Below, one piece after another: positions 8,030 through 17,258 of a stretch of 37,740 bases of DNA. Numbering within the stretch: position 1 is the first letter of the stretch; every line of letters starts with the position of its first letter. This DNA comes from Candidatus [Bacteroides] periocalifornicus. GTDB taxonomy: Bacteria > Bacteroidota > Bacteroidia > Bacteroidales > CAJPTX01. The notes below the pieces were generated by a model. That model did no database searches and had not been told where the DNA came from. It was given only the letters and a program-made list of their open reading frames with translations. The position numbers were made by a program, and so were the translations under genes. The stretch is from contig LIIK01000020.1 of assembly GCA_001421095.1 (NCBI GenBank), positions 5,540 to 43,279 on the forward strand, given 5' to 3'.

Positions 8030-8953
8030 CTACCCTGGAAGAAAGGGATTTTCCTGTGTAAAATCTGGGATGTAGTGCCCCACGCTGTCGAGCTGCTGGA
8101 GCCAGCCTTGGTGAAATCCTAGCGAGTAGAAGAATTCCACTGCTTGCTGGTACTCCTCGGCGGTGAGCGCGCGTCCGAGTTCGCGGCAGTTGGCCATGCG
8201 CTCTGTAGGGCTATATTGGCTCAAGAGCGACATGTAGATGTCTGCACCGAACTCCATACGGAGGTTGATCAGGGCTGCCCGTGTGTTCTCTAGCTCGCCA
8301 GGCAACACGAGGTGGCGGACAATAACGCCCCTTGTGGCTCTTCCTTCTGAGTTGAATATCAGTTCATTACCCACCTGCCCGATCATGGTGGATATGGCCT
8401 CAAGGGCAGCATCGGGATAATTACGCACGCCAGAGAGCATGTGGGCTAAATCATAGCTACCATACTTATAATCTGGTAGATATATATCCACGTAGCCAGC
8501 TAGGCTCTCTAGCGCCTCTGGGGTATCGTAGGCACTGGTATTGTAGATTATGGTGGGGTGGTATCCGAGCTGGTGTAGACTGTCGATGAGCATTCTGCAC
8601 CAGGGGATGTAGGGGGTAGGGGAAACTAGTCCAACCGATTGGCAACCAACATTCAGCGATTCTATCACGTGCGTTGTGGCCCACTCTAGCGAGCGAGCAG
8701 CACCGAGCAAAGGTGTAGAGTTATCGCTAATCTGGAAATTCTGGCAAAAACGGCATTGTAGGTTGCAGTGGCTGAAGAAGATATTGCACACGCCAGCCGC
8801 ATTGGCAAGCACTGGTTCTTCGCCGTGGTGAGTTCCGATGTGCGCAATGTAGAGTCCCTCAGGTATACGGCATTGGCCTAGGGTTATGCTCCTATTCACT
8901 CCGCAGTGGTGGCTACAGAGATGGCAGGATGCTGTAAGGATAGGTGTGGGCAT
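8030..8953 (-). CDS. PflX-like radical SAM protein (COG1313 type)
   Basis: The 307-residue protein carries the radical SAM cluster motif CNLQCRFC (Cys 63, 67, 70: CX3CX2C), which binds a 4Fe-4S cluster and S-adenosylmethionine. It is preceded by a second cysteine set near the N-terminus (Cys 10, 13, 17 and 28, in CHLCSHHCGVNR and GQC). This N-terminal CxxC-x3-C-VNR arrangement is characteristic of the PflX/COG1313 group, described as related to pyruvate formate-lyase activating enzymes but without a firmly known substrate. No glycyl radical enzyme is adjacent, so a role as activase cannot be supported from context. A consensus promoter ends about 20 bases upstream. Confidence 0.82.
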   Translation of the reverse strand: MPTPILTASCHLCSHHCGVNRSITLGQCRIPEGLYIAHIGTHHGEEPVLANAAGVCNIFFSHCNLQCRFCQNFQISDNSTPLLGAARSLEWATTHVIESLNVGCQSVGLVSPTPYIPWCRMLIDSLHQLGYHPTIIYNTSAYDTPEALESLAGYVDIYLPDYKYGSYDLAHMLSGVRNYPDAALEAISTMIGQVGNELIFNSEGRATRGVIVRHLVLPGELENTRAALINLRMEFGADIYMSLLSQYSPTERMANCRELGRALTAEEYQQAVEFFYSLGFHQGWLQQLDSVGHYIPDFTQENPFLPG

Positions 8954-8973
8954 TGAGGCGTGATTTTCCGCCG

Positions 8974-9003
8974 CAAAGGTAGCCGAAAAACAGCGTTAAG
9001 CAA
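8974..9003 (-). promoter_or_regulatory. Promoter of the PflX-like gene
   Basis: On the minus strand TTG (9001-9003), a 19-base spacer, then TACCTTTG (8974-8981). It lies about 20 bases before the ATG at 8953, so the leader would be very short. It separates this gene from the glycogen cluster upstream. Confidence 0.68.
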
Positions 9004-9115
9004 TCATAAACCGTCCAACGTTAGGGGCCAGTCCACGTTAGCGAGTAGCCCTCCTTTCCGTAGTGGTGCGTCTCGCCTAGGGGGCGTGAGGTGGCGGTAT
9101 GGGAATTGGCCTTTT

Positions 9116-10318
9116 TCAGCTTTCACCAGTTGGGGTGGCGGCACGGAGCCGTAGCTGAAAGTCAGACAGCACATTCATGTAGTTCACGAATGCTGCGTAG
9201 GGCGTCTCGTAGGGATTGAAGTATTTGTGTACATCGCCATCGGAAAACCACTTGGTGCACATGTAGTAGAAATGGTCAGAGGTCTGGAGGTAGAGGTAGT
9301 CTCGCTGGAGGTCAGCATCGTTGGTTTTCTGCACCAGGGGGGCTAGCTCATTGAGGTTGCGGAAGGCCTCATTTTGCAGGTCGTTACCCAGCCAGGCGCT
9401 CAGGTCTCGCTCTTCGTCGGCCCAACTGATGGGGTATGGGACGTGGAGTGCGCCTACCGATTGGTGGGAGGCTACCACGCCTGCTGGGGTCTGGAAACCA
9501 AAGTCGGTATGCGTGAATATGGCATTTGGGAGGGCGCGCAGGAAGTCAAAGATACCTGTTTCAGCCCATTGGTGCTCGCCAAAGGTCTCGTAGTCCATGA
9601 AGAGGTTCACCATCTCATCACGTGGAGGAAGTGCACTGAGCCATTGGGCGAATTTCTCGGCAGTGAGCGGCCATCCGTTCCACCCCCTGTTGGAGAATCG
9701 GAAGGCGATGTCGTCAGAGAGCTGGTAGTTTTTCAACAGGAGTTTGAGCTTGGGCTCTATAGGGTTGTGATATAGGTAGTTTGGGCTCTTCCATCCCAGA
9801 ACCTGCTTGGCCCCTTCGGTGAGCATCTGGGTGTAGCCGAGAGCCGCCACCCGTGCGCCTATGAGGTCGGAGTAGATGAGCTCTGTGTTTCGGAATGTTT
9901 GGGGATCCTGCCCGAAGAGTTCTTGGATACGTGCGTGCTGTCGCTTTACACTCCGTTCGAATTCATCGCCCTCGCAGAGTGCAGCCAGTGAATGGGGGTA
10001 GGTTTCGGCCAGAAACTCCACACCGCCCGATTGCGCCAACCGTTGAAAGGAGTTCAGCACATCTGGTGCGTAGCGTTCAAACTGGTCAAGGCAGACTCCA
10101 GAGATAGAGAAGGCCACTTTGAATCGGTCACCGTAGTGTTCTATGAGTTCTAGGAGAATCTCGTTGGTGGGAAGGTAGCATTTATCGGCCACCTTGCGCA
10201 TAATGCCTTGGTTGGCGGCCTCATCGTAGTAGTTGTGCTGTAGTCCAATATCGAAGAATCGATAGCGACGTAGCCGGAATGGCTGGTGGACCTGGAAGTA
10301 AAAGCAGATGGTACGCAT
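9116..10318 (-). CDS. Glycoside hydrolase family 57 alpha-amylase-like enzyme
   Basis: The 400-residue product opens with CFYFQVHQPFRLRRYRF, containing the HQP motif that defines the start of GH57 (conserved region 1). FRNTELIYSD holds the expected nucleophile Glu (region 3) and LFMDYETFGEHQW the expected acid/base Asp (region 4). No signal peptide is present, so it should act in the cytosol on glycogen or maltooligosaccharides, as amylase or 4-alpha-glucanotransferase; the sequence alone does not decide which. It is the last of three minus-strand genes (debranching enzyme, glycosyltransferase, GH57), a set common in Bacteroidales, and follows the glycosyltransferase by 59 bases. Confidence 0.9.
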   Translation of the reverse strand: MRTICFYFQVHQPFRLRRYRFFDIGLQHNYYDEAANQGIMRKVADKCYLPTNEILLELIEHYGDRFKVAFSISGVCLDQFERYAPDVLNSFQRLAQSGGVEFLAETYPHSLAALCEGDEFERSVKRQHARIQELFGQDPQTFRNTELIYSDLIGARVAALGYTQMLTEGAKQVLGWKSPNYLYHNPIEPKLKLLLKNYQLSDDIAFRFSNRGWNGWPLTAEKFAQWLSALPPRDEMVNLFMDYETFGEHQWAETGIFDFLRALPNAIFTHTDFGFQTPAGVVASHQSVGALHVPYPISWADEERDLSAWLGNDLQNEAFRNLNELAPLVQKTNDADLQRDYLYLQTSDHFYYMCTKWFSDGDVHKYFNPYETPYAAFVNYMNVLSDFQLRLRAATPTGES

Positions 10319-10377
10319 GGGAATATGGGATTTTAAAGGTTTGGTGTGATATAAAGAGTGTCTGGTGAATGCAGGGC

Positions 10378-11661
10378 TTATCGGCCTAGTAGCTTCTGGT
10401 AGATTTGCTTAATGTGGAGTGCAGCAGAGTCCCACTTGAGCGCAATCACCTCCTGCTGGCCGTAGCGTTTGAAAAATTCGGCGAGCGCAGGGTAATGGAG
10501 GAGTCCGTAGATGGCATCGGCCATGGCATCAATATCCCAGAAGTTGATTTTGATAGCATAGCGTAACACCTCGGCCACACCGCTCTGCTTGGAGATAATG
10601 ACAGGCACAAGATTCCGCATTGCCTCTAGGGGTGTAATGCCGAAGGGTTCTGATACCGAGGGCATCACGTATACATCGCTCATTCTATACATGCGGTCGA
10701 CTTCTGCTCCTCGCAGGAAGCCGGCAAAGTGGAATCGGTCTGCAATGCCCAGCTGGGCAACTCGGAGGATCATTCGGTGGAGCATATCTCCGCTGCCAGC
10801 CATTACGAAACGGACGTTGCCGTCATGCTGTAGCACGCGGTGGGCGGCCTCTACGAAGTAGTCTGGCCCTTTCTGGAATGTGATACGCCCCAGGAAGGTC
10901 ACCACCTTCTCAGGGTAGGGTGGGGTAATGTGGTCATAGAGGTTGTCTGCGGTGAAATCTACGGCGTTATGGATAGCGATGACCTTCTTTGGGTCGATTC
11001 CGTATCGGTTGATTACAGTGTCACGGGTGCGGTAGCTCACGGCAATGATCTGGTCGGCACCGTGGAGCCCCTGCCGCTCAATATCGTACACGGCTTGGTT
11101 TACGTGTTCGCCGCTACGGTCGAACTCTGTTGCATGGATGTGCACCACCAGCGGCTTTCCAGTGATACGCTTGGCGGCTAGCCCAGCAAGGTAGGTGAGC
11201 CAGTCATGCGCATGGATGATGTCAAACTCCTGCTGGCGTGCAATGGCAGCGGCAACGAGGGCATAACGGGCTACCTCGTCCATGAGGCTGGGGCCGTAGC
11301 TTCCGCTGAATCTGAACTGCTGGCTAGCCCAGTGTGAAATGGTGAATTGGCTGGTGGAAGGGGAGGTGTGGAGTGTTTCCACATCGATGGCGCTGAGGTA
11401 GGGCATGAGATAGGAATCTACGGCGATGAGCGAGAGCATGCCGCGTAGCTCTTGGAGGTCAGTATAACCGAGCCGCAGGCCAACATCCTCGGCAGAGAGC
11501 ATGCGCATGCGCCCTTCGCCCTCGCCCCCGAAGAGCTTGGGGAGCACGAAGGTAACGTCTACCCCCTGGTGTAGGAGACCTCTTGTGAGGCCTTGGCAGG
11601 CGGTGCCTAATCCGCCAGCTATATGTGGTGGAAATTCCCACCCGAACATTAGAACACGCAT
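10378..11661 (-). CDS. Glycosyltransferase, glycogen-synthase-like (GT4/GT5 fold)
   Basis: The 427-residue GT-B enzyme begins MRVLMFGWEFPPHIAGGLG, with the GGLG loop that binds the nucleotide sugar in glycogen synthases. It continues with IIHAHDWLTYLAG, then the second Rossmann domain with VTFLGRITFQKGPDYF and the SEPFGITPLEAM block, in which the paired Glu residues (EX7E) bind the donor. Its place between a debranching enzyme and a GH57 amylase suggests that it extends alpha-1,4-glucan chains. Donor type (UDP- or ADP-glucose) cannot be read from the sequence. Predicted cytosolic. No promoter motif was found in the 234 bases before it. Confidence 0.87.
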   Translation of the reverse strand: MRVLMFGWEFPPHIAGGLGTACQGLTRGLLHQGVDVTFVLPKLFGGEGEGRMRMLSAEDVGLRLGYTDLQELRGMLSLIAVDSYLMPYLSAIDVETLHTSPSTSQFTISHWASQQFRFSGSYGPSLMDEVARYALVAAAIARQQEFDIIHAHDWLTYLAGLAAKRITGKPLVVHIHATEFDRSGEHVNQAVYDIERQGLHGADQIIAVSYRTRDTVINRYGIDPKKVIAIHNAVDFTADNLYDHITPPYPEKVVTFLGRITFQKGPDYFVEAAHRVLQHDGNVRFVMAGSGDMLHRMILRVAQLGIADRFHFAGFLRGAEVDRMYRMSDVYVMPSVSEPFGITPLEAMRNLVPVIISKQSGVAEVLRYAIKINFWDIDAMADAIYGLLHYPALAEFFKRYGQQEVIALKWDSAALHIKQIYQKLLGR

Positions 11662-11895
11662 GTTATCTAGAGCATCTCCTTTCTTTAAATTTTAAGGTTT
11701 TATTGTTATGCAAGGACAGTGTGCACGCCACCTGTGTACGTGCGCCTCTGGTTCGTATGCAGCTAACTTGTCGCACTTACAAACGTATGGTGATGCATGG
11801 GCTTCTGTGCGGTGCCTGTGCTGGCCGCGTGTTTTTTCATGTTGATAGTTTTGCGGATTAAGGGGTTATCGTTTGGGTTGCGTTCATTGAATCTG
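11662..11895. other. Spacer within the glycogen cluster
   Basis: A 234-base gap between the debranching enzyme and the glycosyltransferase, AT-rich near 11685-11715. I see no hairpin with T-run and no TAnnTTTG box on the minus strand, so whether the two genes share a transcript is undecided. Confidence 0.35.
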
Positions 11896-13848
11896 TTACA
11901 TATATTTGCCCATCAGCTCCATTGCGGCGGCTACGCTCCAAGCCTGGGCTATGGATCCGCCTGGAGTGTGGGGAGGGTCGCCATCGTAGACTTCGCCTAG
12001 AGTACCTAGTCCGCAACGGTGCATTTCGCGCTCTAGGGCTGTGAGTACCTCGTGGGCTATGCGAGAGGCCTCTTCCTTGCCACGAACACGCTCTACAGCA
12101 GCCACGTAAGGGGCTATGAGCCATGTCCATATGGTCCCCTGATGGTAGGCTCGGTCTCGCTCGGGTTCACTTCCCTCATATCGTCCGTGGTAGGCTGGAT
12201 TTTTAGGCGACAGGGTGCGTAGTCCTAGAGGGGTATAGAGATCTTGCTCGCAGGTGGCGAGAACCTGTATCTGGATGGTTGGAGGCAGAGGAGAGTAGGG
12301 GAGTGAAACGGCAAGTATCTGGTTTGGCCTTATGGAGGTGTGGAGCCCAGCCTCATCTACCACATCGGAGAGGTAGCCTTGCGGGAGGACGAATGTGTTG
12401 CAAAAGCTCTCAGCAACCCTTTCAGGTTCATTGGCGAGTAGCTTGAGAAGTTGGCGCGAGGCCATTCTCTCGCACATCTCTCGCATGAAGCAGAGGGCAT
12501 TGTACCAAAGCGCATTGATTTCTACGGGGTAGCCGATGCGAGGGGTTACCGCTTCGCCGTGGACTATGGCATCCATCCAGGTAAGCGCGTAGCCCCGTTC
12601 GCCAGCCCATATTAGGCCGTTCGCATCTCGCCGTATGCCGTACGGTAGCCCTGTGCCTCGGAGGAATTTTTCGAGGATGGCACGGAGTTGTTTCCCCCAA
12701 AGCTCCCAGGCGCGCTGATGTTCACCCGTGGCTGTACAGTAGGCCTGGACGGTGGCGAAGAGCCAGAGAGGGGCATCCACACTGTTGAAGGCTGGGTTGG
12801 CTGCGCCACCCATGTTCGGAAGGAAGCCGTCCTTAGCCTCTGAGAGGAGAGAGGTAAGTGCCCGTTCGAATGTGCCGATCTCGCCTGTAGTGAGGGTTAG
12901 CCCAGGGAGTGCTATGAGCGTATCGCGTCCCCAGCGTCCGAACCAAGGATAGCCAGCCTCTACCTCAATACGCCGCCCACGGTCTGCTATGAATTGGCCA
13001 GCCGCCGCCTCTAGGGTGGTGCGGAAGTCTACTCGTGGAGGGCGTAGCTGTAGCTCGCGGTTGAACTCTGCGCTTAAGCGCCGGGGTTCTACCTTATGGG
13101 TGCAAACCGAGAAGATGGCTGGAGTGCTAGGGCGTAGCGTGAGCTCAAAGTACCCTGGTACCATGAGATCTTCGTGTCCATCGTACCCTCTGGCCAACTC
13201 CACAGGGTACTCGATGTTGTAGTACCAATCGGGAGCATGCACATAGTCGCTCGCAAGGTTGGTCTGGAGGTGGAGGGTGGGAAAGCCAGGGTAGAGGCGT
13301 ATGCTAATGCCATTCGGTATCGGTTGGCAACGGGTATCTGCCGAGAGGTTAGCATGGCAGAGCTGGTGGGCGTTGCGGAACGCTAGGAATGGGGATACGC
13401 GTAGCTGAACGGAGGATTCGGCCTCTAGGAGAGTGTAGCGCACCAACAGATGCTCTTGTGTGTGGGGGAACAATAGCTCTTTCTTGAGCACTACACCGCC
13501 TACCCGATAGATGAAGGTGGGTGTGCCGCTGATGGTGAAGTACTCCAGGTATTTATGCCCGCGCGGGTCATAGGTGCCAGGGTAGCGGCGGACGCTGAGA
13601 TTGAAAGGCTTTCCATGTATGGTGAGTCGCTCATCGAGCGTGGAGAGGAGCACGTGTCGCTCTCCCCCGAAATGCTCTAGAGGCAGCACCATGAGGCCGT
13701 GGTACTTGCGGGTGTTACAGAGGGCGGCCGTGGTACACATATAGCCACCGCTGTGGTTTGTGCTGAGAAACTCACATCCTAGGGCTTGGGCGAGATTCAC
13801 CAGTTCGGGCTGTGTGAGGTGGATGTAATCTTCATGTGGCGTGTTCAT
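11896..13848 (-). CDS. Glycogen debranching enzyme (amylo-alpha-1,6-glucosidase, GH133 type)
   Basis: The 650-residue protein has an N-terminal GDE_N-like domain (about residues 15-240, with SGGYMCTTAALCNTRKYHGL) and a C-terminal alpha/alpha barrel domain (about 270-645). The latter contains the signature YPWFGRWGRDTLIALPGL, the NALWYNAL segment preceded by TPRIGYPVEI, and HQGTIWTWLIAPY near the end. These are hallmarks of bacterial/archaeal amylo-1,6-glucosidases, which remove alpha-1,6-linked glucose stubs from glycogen. No signal peptide, so cytosolic. It is the first gene of the minus-strand glycogen cluster. A poor promoter-like TATCTTTA occurs just upstream, near 13870. Confidence 0.92.
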   Translation of the reverse strand: MNTPHEDYIHLTQPELVNLAQALGCEFLSTNHSGGYMCTTAALCNTRKYHGLMVLPLEHFGGERHVLLSTLDERLTIHGKPFNLSVRRYPGTYDPRGHKYLEYFTISGTPTFIYRVGGVVLKKELLFPHTQEHLLVRYTLLEAESSVQLRVSPFLAFRNAHQLCHANLSADTRCQPIPNGISIRLYPGFPTLHLQTNLASDYVHAPDWYYNIEYPVELARGYDGHEDLMVPGYFELTLRPSTPAIFSVCTHKVEPRRLSAEFNRELQLRPPRVDFRTTLEAAAGQFIADRGRRIEVEAGYPWFGRWGRDTLIALPGLTLTTGEIGTFERALTSLLSEAKDGFLPNMGGAANPAFNSVDAPLWLFATVQAYCTATGEHQRAWELWGKQLRAILEKFLRGTGLPYGIRRDANGLIWAGERGYALTWMDAIVHGEAVTPRIGYPVEINALWYNALCFMREMCERMASRQLLKLLANEPERVAESFCNTFVLPQGYLSDVVDEAGLHTSIRPNQILAVSLPYSPLPPTIQIQVLATCEQDLYTPLGLRTLSPKNPAYHGRYEGSEPERDRAYHQGTIWTWLIAPYVAAVERVRGKEEASRIAHEVLTALEREMHRCGLGTLGEVYDGDPPHTPGGSIAQAWSVAAAMELMGKYM

Positions 13849-14350
13849 GGCGGCTTATTTAGTTGGTATAAAGATAGGCATAATTCTTTGAATGATAGCA
13901 ATGTTTTATGAAAAAAGTTGCGAGTTTTATCTCTAGCAAGGTAAATGCGAGCATTTGGAGAGTTTAATAGGATTATATACAACTGATTATAAGGTTGTTA
14001 GTGTAAAGCAGAAAGGGCGAAACAAATAGGAAAATTCAGAGTGACAGAAAATGGGTATCTTCGCGGGGAAAACGGCTTGATGGAGGGGGCAAAAGCATAC
14101 GGTAACCAGCAGCGAGGGGGAGCCGGTTACCGCTCTTTTACGGTGATTGCCCTTTTTCTTTTCAGCATAGGCTTTTCTGAGTAAGATACTTACGGTTATC
14201 GAAGAACGTAACGGTTGTCGTTCCTAGATCGTATCGTTATCAATTGGCGAGATTCGGTATTATGATCCCGGTATGGGCAATGCTGAACAATACAAATGCT
14301 CGTCCTATTCTGCAATTAGAACCTAGTTTAAGGTGGTTGCGCATACTTCC
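13849..14350. other. Intergenic region between divergent glycogen cluster and murI
   Basis: About 500 bases without a gene. It is AT-rich at 13860-14050 and holds the putative structured RNA (14064-14162). Two similar decamers, ACGGTTATCG (14192) and ACGGTTGTCG (14211), lie 19 bases apart and could be regulator half-sites, although nothing confirms this. Confidence 0.4.
14064..14162 (+). ncRNA. Possible small structured RNA or leader element
   Basis: A promoter-like TATCTTCG (14056-14063) is followed by a GC-rich stretch that folds. CGGTAACC (14100-14107) pairs with GGTTACCG (14125-14132) as an 8-bp perfect stem around a purine-rich 17-base loop. An outer GGGCAA (14087-14092) pairs with TTGCCC (14147-14152). 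The outer stem is followed directly by TTTTTCTTTT, as in an intrinsic terminator. I do not recognise an Rfam family. It could be a free RNA of about 95 bases or an attenuator in a leader of murI. Confidence 0.35.
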
Positions 14351-15175
14351 ATGAGGGACATCCAACCTATAGGAGTGTTCGATTCGGGTTCAGGTGGACT
14401 TACAGTGTTGGCTAGGCTAGTGGAGGTCATGCCCTCTACGCCATTCTGCTACTTTGCCGATGCAGCTTGGTGTCCGTATGGCCCGCGCTCGGTGGGCGAG
14501 GTGCAAATGCGGGTATTGCGCGCAGTGGAGTACTTGCAGAGGCTGGGATGCTGCATGGTGGTGGTGGCGTGCAATACGGCAACCGCCATGGCGATAGCAC
14601 AGCTGCGAGCGCGCTTCATGATACCCTTCGTGGGGATGGAGCCTGCGGTGAAACCTGCAGCTATCCGAAGCCAGACCGGAATGATAGGAGTGCTGGCAAC
14701 TCGCGGTACGCTAGAGGGGGAGAAATTCCAGCAGGCCGCAGAACTCTATTCTACGCACGCCGAGATCCTATACGCAGAGGGTAAGGGGCTTGTGGAACTC
14801 GTAGAACAGGGGGTTTACGATGGCCCAGAGGTACGCACAAAGCTCTCTGAGCTGGTAGACCCCCTTGTGCAGAAAGGGATTGACCACCTGGTGCTAGGCT
14901 GTACCCACTACCCATTTCTCATCGGGGCGTTGCGAGCGGTACTCCCCCGTGGGGTGACCATAGTGGATCCCGCACCTGCGGTGGCGAAACAAGCCAAAAG
15001 GGTACGAGAGAGTTTTTGCCCGTGCCCGAGGACGATGTCGGTAGGCGAGATGGAAGGAATTCGCCTTTTCTCATCGGCGGTACGTGGCAATCTACCGGAA
15101 CAATTCGCTTTTTTCCTCGATAGCATCGGTCTAAAATACCCCGTTCATCAAGTTGTATATGGTGTGGGAATATAG
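14351..15175 (+). CDS. murI: Glutamate racemase
   Basis: Converts L-glutamate to D-glutamate for peptidoglycan, without cofactor, by two cysteines. The 274-residue product shows the N-terminal IGVFDSGSGGLTVL motif, YFADAAWCPYG, the first catalytic Cys in VVVACNTATA (residue 74) and the second in LVLGCTHYPFL (residue 184). Length is normal for the family. A GTG at 14333 would add six residues; ATG 14351 is preferred because the family starts a few residues before the DSG motif. In many Bacteroidota murI directly follows bamA-ompH-ompH; here it is separated from them by about 8.5 kb of mostly minus-strand genes. Confidence 0.95.
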   Translation: MRDIQPIGVFDSGSGGLTVLARLVEVMPSTPFCYFADAAWCPYGPRSVGEVQMRVLRAVEYLQRLGCCMVVVACNTATAMAIAQLRARFMIPFVGMEPAVKPAAIRSQTGMIGVLATRGTLEGEKFQQAAELYSTHAEILYAEGKGLVELVEQGVYDGPEVRTKLSELVDPLVQKGIDHLVLGCTHYPFLIGALRAVLPRGVTIVDPAPAVAKQAKRVRESFCPCPRTMSVGEMEGIRLFSSAVRGNLPEQFAFFLDSIGLKYPVHQVVYGVGI

Positions 15176-15263
15176 ATTTTCTTTCGCTGATTATCAATGG
15201 ATTCCTAACCGTAAGGTTCGGGATCTTCGTCAAAAGTATTGTACTTTTCACACGACTCCTGTA

Positions 15264-15293
15264 TTTCAATCTGAAGAAAAGAGCTTACCTTTG
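15264..15293 (+). promoter_or_regulatory. Promoter for the lipoprotein/BT1926-like pair
   Basis: TACCTTTG at 15286-15293 fits the -7 box. The -33 position has only TTTC (15264-15267) at 18 bases distance. The ATG follows 46 bases downstream. Confidence 0.55.
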
Positions 15294-15338
15294 CAGTCGG
15301 TTTTGAGAACGTGGTTTTACCAAAAATAAAAAATACCA

Positions 15339-15893
15339 ATGGTGAAGACGATGAAGGCTTTGTACGGATTTGGGCTGGCGATGCTGGCTGCGGGTGCGCT
15401 GCTAACTAGCTGCAGCAAGGCGGTAAACTCTGAGGCTAAGCTAGATGACCAGTGGCGCGGCACCGTGCTGCTAAGCTTGGCGATTGATGATAACCAATTC
15501 AAGAAGAATCAGGCAGCCAAGGAGCATGCCGATTACAAATACCCCGGGGTGCCAGAGATTACAGTAACGGCGGTGGTGAAGAATCCCGAGAGCCTTGGGG
15601 CTGCTAAGGAACAGAAACTTGCCCCTAAGCTGGTAACGATATCGGGTACTGATGCTAGCATAGAACTCCCCGTTGGGCCTGCTGGCACAACCTACGAGAT
15701 CTCCTTCCCCACGGTGATCGCAAAGTACACCGAAGCGAAGGCCGATGGCTCTGAGGGCAGCAGCTACGATGCGACCTACAAGTATAACGGTGGCACTCCC
15801 CTTACGGTTAGCATTGTTCCTGGCCAGGTTCAGCACTTCATAGTTAAGTACGAAAAGGAGGGTCGGGCTAACCAGGTGATTCCTGGCAATTAA
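15339..15893 (+). CDS. Small lipoprotein of unknown function
   Basis: The 184-residue product has a lipoprotein signal (MKALYGFGLAMLAAGALLTSC; lipobox LLTSC with the Cys near residue 25), so the mature protein should be lipid-anchored. The rest looks beta-rich (for example EITVTAVVKNPES, KLVTISGTDASIELPVGPAG, PLTVSIVPGQVQHFIVKYE), like an Ig-like or transthyretin-like fold, with no catalytic motif I can name. ATG 15339 and ATG 15351 are both possible starts; the second gives a tighter signal peptide. It is followed 49 bases later by a BT1926-like barrel gene, and the two probably share one transcript and terminator. Confidence 0.7.
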   Translation: MVKTMKALYGFGLAMLAAGALLTSCSKAVNSEAKLDDQWRGTVLLSLAIDDNQFKKNQAAKEHADYKYPGVPEITVTAVVKNPESLGAAKEQKLAPKLVTISGTDASIELPVGPAGTTYEISFPTVIAKYTEAKADGSEGSSYDATYKYNGGTPLTVSIVPGQVQHFIVKYEKEGRANQVIPGN

Positions 15894-15942
15894 AACAGGC
15901 TCTTCACCGAATAATGTCCATTAGACCTTACACGAAAGCACG

Positions 15943-16821
15943 ATGAAGAAGCTAATGTTACTGCTGGTGATAGCCCTAACGTGTGGTGGCTACGCCTACT
16001 CGCAGACCTCGGGAAGCGAGGCTATTTCGGGTGAGCGGTCAGGATATCTTCCCAAGACGGGCGATATCGGCGTTGGTATTGCTGCCGACCCGATCCTAGA
16101 CTACATAGGCAATATGTTCAACGGCAACACGAGCAACAAGTCGAAGGATTGGTGGCCAAAGGAGCAGACGGTGTACCTCCGCTACTTCCTGTTCGACGAC
16201 CAGGCTGTTCGTCTGCGCCTCAACGTCAAGTCTGACACCAAGAGCTACAACTACGAGGTGCAAGACGATGCGGCAAAGCTCTTGAATCCGCTATCTAACA
16301 AGACGGTGGAAGACAAGATGGTTCGCTACGAGAACAAATACACTCTCGCGGGAGGCTACCAGTTCTTCCGCGGGCAAGGACGGCTACGGGGTTTCTACGG
16401 TGGCGACTTTGAGTATAGCTACAACAAGCTCTCACGCGAGTTCACCTACGGGAACAAGATGAATGCGGTAAACCCAACGCCAACCTCGACCGATAAGTTC
16501 GACGAAGCCACGGCCTCCAGTGGCCCTATGGGCGATCGTCCACTTACGGTGAAGGGTGTCTCTCAGCATACTCTAGGGCTGGTGGCCTTCACTGGGGCAG
16601 AGTTCTACTTCTACAAGCAGGCCTGTATAGGTTTTGAGGTTGGACTGAAGCTCAAGGCTGAAATTGCCAATAAGGGCTACACCACGCACGAAACGATGAT
16701 AGGTTCTACCTATAATAAACTCACGCAGAATACTGCGCAAGGAAGGACTACTAGCGGGTTCACCATGGGTACGAGTATCCCAGAAACCTACGGGAACTTC
16801 TACGTGGTATTCCATTTCTAG
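15943..16821 (+). CDS. Outer-membrane beta-barrel protein, BT1926-like
   Basis: The 292-residue product has a signal peptide (MKKLMLLLVIALTCGGYAYSQ), followed by GYLPKTGDIGVGIAADPILDYIGN and WPKEQTVYLRYFLFDDQAVRLRL, features of the BT1926-type barrel proteins of Bacteroidales. Alternating barrel strands and charged loops continue to the end, and the last residues FYVVFHF end in phenylalanine, as expected for BAM substrates. The function is unknown. It sits behind a lipoprotein gene; a joint complex is only an inference. A strong terminator follows 22 bases after the stop. Confidence 0.78.
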   Translation: MKKLMLLLVIALTCGGYAYSQTSGSEAISGERSGYLPKTGDIGVGIAADPILDYIGNMFNGNTSNKSKDWWPKEQTVYLRYFLFDDQAVRLRLNVKSDTKSYNYEVQDDAAKLLNPLSNKTVEDKMVRYENKYTLAGGYQFFRGQGRLRGFYGGDFEYSYNKLSREFTYGNKMNAVNPTPTSTDKFDEATASSGPMGDRPLTVKGVSQHTLGLVAFTGAEFYFYKQACIGFEVGLKLKAEIANKGYTTHETMIGSTYNKLTQNTAQGRTTSGFTMGTSIPETYGNFYVVFHF

Positions 16822-16842
16822 CGAATTTCGAGCTAAAGTGAG

Positions 16843-16872
16843 GAGGGAGGCAGAGGCCTCCCTCTTTTTTTA
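16843..16872 (+). terminator. Terminator after the BT1926-like gene
   Basis: A 9-bp perfect stem GAGGGAGGC/GCCTCCCTC (16843-16851 with 16856-16864), loop AGAG, then eight or more T. Confidence 0.88.
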
Positions 16873-17258
16873 TATCTTCGGGGTGCTGAAAGCAGAGCCA
16901 GTCTGTAAGCACCGAAAAGCATCTTTCGCCATACGGTACGCGGCGTCGTTATAAGAGTCAACGGGTGACCGCTGCAAAATGCAATTAAACGAAAAGGTAT
17001 GCCGATTCGAAACCATCTTGGATAAGTGTAAGTAGTTGGTTAAAAGCATTTTCACTACAGTATAGGGCAAACAAATACTGTCAAGTGAGACGCATTCGAG
17101 ACTTTTGCAGAGGTCTCAACATACGCTTTTCACCCCTCCCGAGAGGCACATCATATTGCGCAATAAATATGAGTGTATAAATCTTTGATTACGAACAGAT
17201 AAACAAAATGTTAATAACTATTTTTGGGTTGCGAATAGGATTGTATTGCAATAGTGCC

